From Thiotrichaceae bacterium (GTDB lineage Bacteria; Pseudomonadota; Gammaproteobacteria; Thiotrichales; Thiotrichaceae), in contig JALVDQ010000417.1 in NCBI GenBank assembly GCA_027008885.1, forward strand, positions 1 through 22,022: 22,022 nucleotides of DNA, read 5' to 3'. A program made the position numbers and the translations under genes. Below are positions 14,637-20,594 of the stretch, one piece after another (within the stretch, counting starts at the first letter, position 1; each line of letters begins with the position of its first letter). The notes beneath the pieces were generated by a model that saw only the letters and a program-made list of their open reading frames with translations, had not been told where the DNA came from and ran no database searches.

Positions 14637-16694
14637 TTAATTATTACAATACGCAATACCACCAATATCTATATTATCCACGTCGTAAGGATTTATAGCT
14701 GATTTTTTAATAATCCTTTTGCCAATATGTGTGTAGTTTCCATTTTCAAGTAATTGTCCTGGAGTGAAAGCATAATAATATTGTCCATTGTGGTAGTAAG
14801 TTTGTAAACGCTCTACCTTGGTATCGCTAAAAGATGCGCTATTCACAGGTCCCATATATCGGGTTCTTTCAATAAAACCATTATGAAGACTCTCTTCATA
14901 TGTGTATAAATTGAGTTTTTTGGTGCCTCGAGCAGAGCCTCTTGTGAAAAAATCTATGTCCTTTACAGAAGTATTTCCTGAAGCGGGTGTATAGGCAAGA
15001 CCTCCCAGTGAATAATGTTTCCTGTATATTGTTATTTTAACAAGATCATTGTTTTCAGTGAGTCGGTATACTTTTCTGGCGAGGCGCACTGAAGGAGCAG
15101 GGGATAGCCATCCGGTTACATAGACAGCGCCTGATGTTGAAGAAAGATAAGGATGATGAGAATAAAAAGTCTGAATTTCTTCAATGTTGCCGCTAGTTAA
15201 ATCTTCAACCTTTAAAAAGTATTGATCATTTACCTGTTCTGAAAAATAACGCTTGCCATTAATCTCAATACCGTTTTCAAATGATGTCATGGGCATTCTC
15301 TGAAGCTGGTTGGGGTTACTGCAAAGTGCTGTATATACTTCTTCGGGAATCTGGACTGTTTCTGGATGGCGTAGTCTGTATCCTGCCAGGCTATTTTCAG
15401 GATAGGTGTCTCCGATAATATTCCAGTTGGCATCACGATTGACGAAACCAACGTTAATTTTGTCACCAAGATTATGCAAGGCAGTTTTGCGAATAGAAAA
15501 TTCAATGGTATTGCCTTTTCTGAAATAAGTGATTGGTGAGGCTGTATCCCAGGACCAAAAATCATTATTCTTTGACCTGAACAGAGTGCGATTTTCAACC
15601 ATATAATCAATGCCTGCATTACCCCAGTCACCACCAAAAAATTGTAGCCCTGTTGCTGCATCGTTATCTGTGTCTATAAATATTTGTGTATTTTCTCCCA
15701 TGTTTGGCTTCTGGATATAAAAGTACAAATAAGTCGGTGTATCCCAAACTTTAAACAGTGGATCACCCTGGGTAGGAAAGCCTTCCAGCATATTTCTTAG
15801 ATATATCCATTTTGTATAGTCACCATCAATGCTAAAACCAGTGTCAATCCCATCCACAACAGTAACTGCCCTGGATTTGGATGCAGTATTGCCAGCCGCA
15901 TCAGAAACTGTATAGGTTACTTTATACGTTCCAATATTATTAATATCAACATTGGAAGTGGTTACTATATTGTTACTAACATCGCCATCGATATTGTCAA
16001 ATGCAATGGCGGAGGGATCATGAAAGGTATTGGGATGTGGTAATGTTGATTTATTTACTACCATGACATCTGCCCCATTTAATGTAAGCACTGGAGCTTC
16101 AGTGTCATTTAATTCATTGTCAATATTAAAGGCTGCTATTGTGCCAGACTCTGGATAAAAACTTTTAACTTGCCAATTTGAATCCCTTTCCATAAAACCA
16201 ACAAAAATTTGTGGAGCCAAAGTATCCAGTAATGATTTATTAATTGTCATTGAAATGGATGTATTCGTAACGCTATAGGATAGCTCCGAGCTAATGGCAC
16301 GCCAGTTCCAACGACTATCATTGCTTCTTGATTTATAGAGTGTACCATTTTCAATCATGTACTCGGCACCAGGTTTGTCCCATACAAACGACTGCTGAAT
16401 ACCCAGGGAAGTATCGTTATCAGCATGGAGAAAAAACTGGAAGTTATCCGCACTGGAAATATTGTCAGCAGTGTAGGTAATCGTAATACTGTCATTGTTA
16501 GAGACTACCTTCAGCCTGGAATCTGTATTGCTTGATAATTTGTGCATCTCCTGCATGTTTTTGGCAGTGAGATTATGTGGCTGAGGTGAATTATTATTTG
16601 TAGTATTTGATGTCTTGCCGCCGCCACAAGCGCTTAACAAGGAAAATAAAACAGCGCTGAAGATAAGCTGGATTAGCTTGTTTTTAGTAGCCAT
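14637..16694 (-). CDS. Large surface lipoprotein with duplicated domain and Ig-like DUF5011 module
   Basis: About 685 residues from the ATG at 16694, which has AAGGA eight bases upstream. An in-frame ATG at 16709 would add five residues but has no such site. The signal peptide ends in a lipobox S-A-C-G (Cys23), followed by a Gly/Ser/Asn-rich linker. Two related segments (about 70-190 and 320-440) share a D-D/N-D-x-x-x-G-x-Q motif, a YMxENxTLxxSxxND stretch and VGFxxRDxNW. Between them lies a DUF5011-type Ig-like domain (DNIDGDVSNNIVT…GTYKVTYTVSDAAGNTAS). The C-terminal 230 residues are Tyr-rich beta-type sequence. The D-rich motifs could bind calcium. An extracellular binding role is likely, but the ligand is unknown. 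Confidence 0.8.
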   Translation of the reverse strand: MATKNKLIQLIFSAVLFSLLSACGGGKTSNTTNNNSPQPHNLTAKNMQEMHKLSSNTDSRLKVVSNNDSITITYTADNISSADNFQFFLHADNDTSLGIQQSFVWDKPGAEYMIENGTLYKSRSNDSRWNWRAISSELSYSVTNTSISMTINKSLLDTLAPQIFVGFMERDSNWQVKSFYPESGTIAAFNIDNELNDTEAPVLTLNGADVMVVNKSTLPHPNTFHDPSAIAFDNIDGDVSNNIVTTSNVDINNIGTYKVTYTVSDAAGNTASKSRAVTVVDGIDTGFSIDGDYTKWIYLRNMLEGFPTQGDPLFKVWDTPTYLYFYIQKPNMGENTQIFIDTDNDAATGLQFFGGDWGNAGIDYMVENRTLFRSKNNDFWSWDTASPITYFRKGNTIEFSIRKTALHNLGDKINVGFVNRDANWNIIGDTYPENSLAGYRLRHPETVQIPEEVYTALCSNPNQLQRMPMTSFENGIEINGKRYFSEQVNDQYFLKVEDLTSGNIEEIQTFYSHHPYLSSTSGAVYVTGWLSPAPSVRLARKVYRLTENNDLVKITIYRKHYSLGGLAYTPASGNTSVKDIDFFTRGSARGTKKLNLYTYEESLHNGFIERTRYMGPVNSASFSDTKVERLQTYYHNGQYYYAFTPGQLLENGNYTHIGKRIIKKSAINPYDVDNIDIGGIAYCNN

Positions 16695-16896
16695 ACTGGA
16701 TCCTTCCATAGTATTTGGAGATTATTTACAAAAGAGGAAGAAATATACTTTTTCTGTGGAATTTCTGTAACTAAACAAATTAATTTGCTGATAAAAGGTA
16801 GAAGAGGGTTGATAGCAGGTTGAGTCCAAATATTAAGCAGTCTTTTGCTCTTTACGGTTAAAAAAAATGCATCGTTTCAGCTCTTCATTCGTCTAC

Positions 16897-16944
16897 TAAG
16901 TACCCAAACAAAATTTTGTTAGATTAATTTTGAGCGGGTACTTA
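16897..16944. repeat. 48-base palindromic element upstream of lpdA
   Basis: TAAGTACCC (16897-16905) and GGGTACTTA (16936-16944) are perfect inverted ends. The inside holds ACAAAATTTTGT and the sequence that forms the long-range inverted pair with 20424-20447. It sits 35-80 bases before the lpdA start and probably overlaps its promoter. Confidence 0.7.
16916..16939 (+). repeat. Left arm of a 24-base inverted repeat pair (3.5 kb apart)
   Basis: TTGTTAGATTAATTTTGAGC followed by GGGT is the exact reverse complement of 20424-20447. The two arms enclose the dehydrogenase gene, the broken sulfatase gene and the phosphodiester glycosidase gene. Confidence 0.9.
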
Positions 16945-16978
16945 ATACACTACTAATAATCAAAACAGGAGATAGACA

Positions 16979-18397
16979 ATGAAACAACGATATGACTTTA
17001 TAGTGATCGGTGGTGGTCCAGGTGGTACACCGACAGCAATGGCATTAGCCAGTGCTGGCAAACAGGTCTTACTGGTAGAAAAAGGTCAGGGTCTGGGTGG
17101 GACTTGCCTGTTTGAGGGTTGCATACCATCAAAGATTTTACGCGAGTCTGCGCGTCGTTTGGTAGAAATACGCGAAGCGACTGACTTTGGGCTAAAACTT
17201 GAAACTCAGTCACTACAGCTTGACTGGAACGCCATTCAGCAACGTAAACAAAACATTCTGACTAAACGCAGCATGGGGGCGCAACAAAAGCTTAAACAGA
17301 TCCCCAATCTGGAACTGATCATGGGGACAGCCTCATTTATTGATGATAAACAGGTCAAAATCACTCCTCATACGGGTGATTCACAAACCGTCAGCTTTGA
17401 CAAAGCGATTATTGCAACAGGATCAACACCAGCCCGTCCTCCCATCGAAGGCATTGATTTGCCGAATGTACTGGATAGTGAACAAATACTCAGTATTGAT
17501 CATCTTCCAGAAAAAATGGTGATTATAGGCGCAGGGCCAATTGGCATTGAATTGGCTCAAATATTTCATACCTTTGGCTGTGAAGTGAGTATTCTCGAAG
17601 CAGGCGCTCATATTTTAGCCCCCGTCGATCAGGAATTAGCAGAGCAGCTAAAACAACAAATGATGGATGATGGTATTGCCATTACGACAAATTGTAAAGT
17701 CAAGCAGATTTCAGAAACTGCCAGTGAATTAAGCGTAAACTATCAAACAGATGCCGGTGAATCACTCGAGAGATCCGCAGAAATAGTGCTTCTGGTCACA
17801 GGCAGACACCCAAATACTGATGGTTTAGGTCTGGAAAATACACAGGTAGAATTTAATCCGCAAGGTATTCAGGTAAATGCACAACTACAAACCTCAGAGA
17901 ATACCATTTATGCCGTTGGTGATGTGATTGGACAACCCATGTTTGCACACTGGGCAACTGCTCAGGGTTTGGCACTGGCAAAAAATCTTATGGGAATGAA
18001 GGTTCCCATGCCAGATAAACAGACAAATAGCGCCGTTATTTTTAGTCAACCAGAAATTGGCATGGTCGGTTTAACCGAAGCACAGGCAACACAGGCAGGG
18101 ATAGATTACAGCGTTGCCCGTTATGATTTTGCACAAGATGCACGGAGTCAGATAAGTGGCAGGGCAAGTGGCGTATTAAAAATACTGTTTGAAACTCAAG
18201 GTCATAAAATTATAGGCGTACATGCACTCACCGAAGGCGCTGATGACCTCATGGGAGAAGCGGCTCTGGTGGTAAAAACAGGGATACCGCTTGAAGCACT
18301 CGCAGGCAGTATTCACCCCCATCCAACCTTAACCGAGTCATTTGCACAAGCAGCACGCATGGCACTGGCAAAGTTACAGGCTGGTATAAGTACTTAA
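16979..18397 (+). CDS. lpdA: Dihydrolipoyl dehydrogenase (pyridine nucleotide-disulfide oxidoreductase)
   Basis: A flavoprotein that reoxidises dihydrolipoamide with NAD in 2-oxo-acid dehydrogenase and glycine cleavage complexes. The 472 residues show FAD-binding GGGPGG (11-16), the redox disulfide Cys43/Cys48 in GGTCLFEGCIPSK, a second nucleotide fold at IIGAGPIGIE, the second FAD motif YAVGDV, and the C-terminal HPHPTLTE with the His448/Glu453 pair used for proton transfer. The redox-loop sequence CLFEGC differs from the usual CLNVGC, and no other complex subunit lies nearby. It could therefore serve another complex or be a paralogue. The ATG follows AGGAGA. A palindromic repeat overlaps the promoter region, and an inverted-repeat element starts five bases after the stop. 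Confidence 0.88.
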   Translation: MKQRYDFIVIGGGPGGTPTAMALASAGKQVLLVEKGQGLGGTCLFEGCIPSKILRESARRLVEIREATDFGLKLETQSLQLDWNAIQQRKQNILTKRSMGAQQKLKQIPNLELIMGTASFIDDKQVKITPHTGDSQTVSFDKAIIATGSTPARPPIEGIDLPNVLDSEQILSIDHLPEKMVIIGAGPIGIELAQIFHTFGCEVSILEAGAHILAPVDQELAEQLKQQMMDDGIAITTNCKVKQISETASELSVNYQTDAGESLERSAEIVLLVTGRHPNTDGLGLENTQVEFNPQGIQVNAQLQTSENTIYAVGDVIGQPMFAHWATAQGLALAKNLMGMKVPMPDKQTNSAVIFSQPEIGMVGLTEAQATQAGIDYSVARYDFAQDARSQISGRASGVLKILFETQGHKIIGVHALTEGADDLMGEAALVVKTGIPLEALAGSIHPHPTLTESFAQAARMALAKLQAGIST

Positions 18398-18401
18398 TCC
18401 C

Positions 18402-18595
18402 CAAGTTTCGGAGTTCAAATCTATCCAAAAGGCATCCTCTCTGGTTTCTAATTCCAATATAAGTTTATGTTTACAATACTTTTTTATAATATTGACTCCG
18501 TGATTCTCTGCGAAAAACTCTGCGACTCTCTGCATTACTTAAACTGAATAACTGGAATCAGTGTTTTCCATGCTGTTTTTGAACTCCGAAACTTG
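18402..18595. mobile_element. Putative 194-base miniature element with 18-base inverted ends
   Basis: CAAGTTTCGGAGTTCAAA (18402-18419) and TTTGAACTCCGAAACTTG (18578-18595) are perfect inverted ends. The inside is AT-rich and encodes nothing. It includes short repeats of CTCTGCGA type (about 18503-18535). A solo copy of one end plus four to five further bases lies at 6541-6562. This fits a MITE-like element, but no clear target-site duplication is visible and no transposase is present. Confidence 0.55.
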
Positions 18596-18601
18596 AGTAA
18601 T

Positions 18602-18634
18602 AAAAAACATGCAAAAAAAGGGGGGGATGGGTAA
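18602..18634 (+). repeat. Dispersed A-run/G-run motif, copy 6
   Basis: Reads ACATGC-A7-G7-ATGGGTAA. It starts six bases after the 18402-18595 element and ends about 50 bases before the truncated sulfatase gene. Confidence 0.85.
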
Positions 18635-18686
18635 GATATGTCCCTTTCGACTTATCCTGTCTATCAAATAAAGAGTAACAAACTGA

Positions 18687-19361
18687 ATGACCAAAACATC
18701 ACAATCCGCTTCTGTCTGGCTGCCAGTCAAAAAACTGTTTCTGCTTTATCTTGGCTTTATTGCGATTTTCTTTCTGGGGCGACTGGGTTTGTTTGTGCTT
18801 TATTATGACCGCATTGTTCACAGTGGCACGGAATACTGGTGGTCATTTTTATACGGTTTGCGCATGGATACCATTGTTGCATCGCTGTTTTTGCTGATTC
18901 CTGCCATTTTGCTTTTGCTTGTGCCATCTGCACTTGGCAAGTTTGCGGCGTGGCTAAGTCGTGCTTATCTGTTGTTTTTGTTTTTGCTGGTAATTTATAT
19001 TGAAAACGCGACTTTTCCGTTTTTTGCCGAGTTTGATGTGCGTCCCAACGCGCTTTTTATTAATTATCTGGAATATCCAAAAGAGGTTCTGGGTAATATC
19101 TGGGCAAGCTATAAACCGCAGATTTTTATTAGTACGCTGATGCTTATTGCGTTTGGCATCTGGTTCTGGCGCAAGACCCAGGGCTTTTTTATTGAGGTTT
19201 ACAAGATCGCCTACTGGAAACGCGCTGCACTGTTTTTACCTGTTTTTATTATTCTGTTTATTGGTGTGCGCTCATCCTTTAAACATCGTCCCGCGAATAT
19301 CTCCGATGCCACTTATACCAATAGTCATCTGGTCAATAAACAATATTTAGGACACCCATAA
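18687..19361 (+). pseudogene. LTA-synthase-like sulfatase, N-terminal membrane part only (truncated)
   Basis: The 224-residue frame matches the N-terminal membrane part of LTA synthase/alkaline-phosphatase superfamily proteins. It has about five hydrophobic segments (LFLLYLGFIAIFFLG, TIVASLFLLIPAILLLL, AYLLFLFLLVIYI, IFISTLMLIAFGIW, ALFLPVFIILFIGV), an RMDT motif and the RSSFKHRPANISDATYTNSHLVNK linker. Normally a catalytic extracellular domain of roughly 300 or more residues follows. Here the frame ends after six further residues (QYLGHP) inside a hairpin at 19349-19398. No downstream remnant of the catalytic domain is visible before the next gene. Without it the protein cannot transfer phosphoglycerol or phosphoethanolamine, so I call it a pseudogene. 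Confidence 0.75.
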
Positions 19362-19398
19362 TTTAATCATAAAAAAAGATTATAATTATGGGTGTCCT
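19349..19398. repeat. Palindromic hairpin that truncates the sulfatase gene
   Basis: AGGACACCCATAATT (19349-19363) and AATTATGGGTGTCCT (19384-19398) are perfect 15-base arms around a 20-base loop, with further near-pairing inside. A T8 run follows, so it could act as a terminator. It supplies the stop codon of the broken gene. The form suggests a miniature palindromic insertion or the remaining end of a larger insertion. Confidence 0.8.
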
Positions 19399-19479
19399 TT
19401 TTTTTCTGAATTTATACTGATACTGATGTGGATACTTTAAAGATATATACTGGGATTTTTAGAAAGTTACAGGTCACAG

Positions 19480-20397
19480 ATGCTAAAAACAATCGTTAAA
19501 ACGGTAAAATACCTTGTTTTTGTCTTAACAGGATTAATGCTGATTCTGGCTACACTTTATTATTATCGCTTATCACAACGCCCTGCTCAAAGCCCTCTCA
19601 AAAAAACACTTTGGCAGGGTATTTCTTATCAGCGTATTGTCAAAAAAACACCACGCAATATAATGATTCACCTGGTTAGTATTGATCTCTCTGCAAAAGG
19701 CATTCACTTTCTGGTTTCACCTCCAGGAAATCCTGAGACGTTTGATATCAATGCGCAACGCACCTCTCATTTCCTGCAAAAATACAAGTTACAAGTCGCC
19801 ATCAACGGCTCATTTTTCAGACCTTTTCATTCGCACGGTCCGTTTGATTATTATCCACACGAAGGTGATCCAGTCGATGTTTTGGGATTAGCGATTTCAT
19901 CGGCAAAAACCTATTCGGATGATTTTAACGACTGGGCTGTTTTTTGCGCAAACAAAACACGGGTCAGTATCAGCCAAACAGGTTGCCCAGAGCAGACCAG
20001 GCAAGCAATTGCGGGTAAACAGATGATCGTAAAGCAGGGAAAGCGTAATACAAAAAATTTAACTGGCAGCTACGCCACATCAGCGCAACCCAGATCGGCA
20101 ATAGCGCTCAACAAGGAACAAAACAAAGTCTGGTTCGTTGTAGTTGATGGTCGCCAGAAAAATTACAGTGAAGGCATTAACCTCAATGAACTGGCAAACC
20201 TGCTACTCGATATTGGTGCCTATAATGCCATTAATCTTGATGGTGGAGGCTCCTCAACACTGGTCACGCAACAAGCATCAGGCAAGGCTCTGTTACTCAA
20301 TGCGCCTTTTCATACCAAAATCCCCATGCATGAACGCCCCGTTGCGAATCACCTGGGCGTTTATGCACTGCCAGCGGACTCCGCTCTCGATATGTAA
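19480..20397 (+). CDS. Phosphodiester glycosidase family protein (NAGPA-like), membrane-anchored
   Basis: 305 residues. An N-terminal hydrophobic segment (YLVFVLTGLMLILATLYYY) anchors the protein with its domain outside the inner membrane. The domain matches the phosphodiester glycosidase family (PF09992, typified by the enzyme that uncovers mannose-6-phosphate). Its signatures are AINGSFF (107-113), PRSAIAL (204-210), VVVDGRQ (220-226), LDGGGSST (253-260) and RPVANHLGVYA (286-296). Bacterial members are thought to cleave sugar phosphodiesters, but most substrates are unknown. AGG about eight bases before the ATG serves as ribosome site. Its neighbour is a broken LTA-synthase-like gene, an enzyme class that makes glycerol- or ethanolamine-phosphodiesters; a shared envelope pathway is possible but inferred. 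Confidence 0.85.
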   Translation: MLKTIVKTVKYLVFVLTGLMLILATLYYYRLSQRPAQSPLKKTLWQGISYQRIVKKTPRNIMIHLVSIDLSAKGIHFLVSPPGNPETFDINAQRTSHFLQKYKLQVAINGSFFRPFHSHGPFDYYPHEGDPVDVLGLAISSAKTYSDDFNDWAVFCANKTRVSISQTGCPEQTRQAIAGKQMIVKQGKRNTKNLTGSYATSAQPRSAIALNKEQNKVWFVVVDGRQKNYSEGINLNELANLLLDIGAYNAINLDGGGSSTLVTQQASGKALLLNAPFHTKIPMHERPVANHLGVYALPADSALDM

Positions 20398-20423
20398 AGC
20401 TTCATGGCTTCAATCAGTACATA

Positions 20424-20447
20424 ACCCGCTCAAAATTAATCTAACAA
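20424..20447 (-). repeat. Right arm of the 24-base inverted repeat pair
   Basis: ACCCGCTCAAAATTAATCTA plus ACAA at 20424-20447 is the exact reverse complement of 16916-16939. It lies 27 bases past the phosphodiester glycosidase stop and 18 bases before copy 7 of the dispersed motif. Confidence 0.9.
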
Positions 20448-20464
20448 TTTAGCCCCTGTTTCTG

Positions 20465-20495
20465 CCACCCATCCCCCCTGTTTTTTATATATTTT
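20465..20495 (-). repeat. Dispersed A-run/G-run motif, copy 7
   Basis: On the minus strand it reads ATATAT-A6-C-A-G6-ATGGGTGG, the interrupted A-run variant. It lies upstream of the HyfB-like frame, in the place where the missing N-terminal coding sequence of that gene would be expected. Confidence 0.85.
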
Positions 20496-20594
20496 CAGTT
20501 GATTATGGATGTTTTGCAGGTTGGGTTGCCTCTGCGTGATCTGGCGTTGTACCATACAATAATCCATCTCCTTGTAACCTCAAATGTAAATATT

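Noticed and set aside
14517..14702. 61-residue plus-strand frame after nei
   Set aside because: Overlaps the nei end, the REP-type hairpin and the 3' end of the opposite lipoprotein gene; no coding signs.
19349..19406. Hairpin as the natural terminator of a short real gene
   Set aside because: It could terminate transcription, but the gene lacks the entire catalytic domain of its family and the hairpin arm itself supplies the last codons, so truncation is the better reading.
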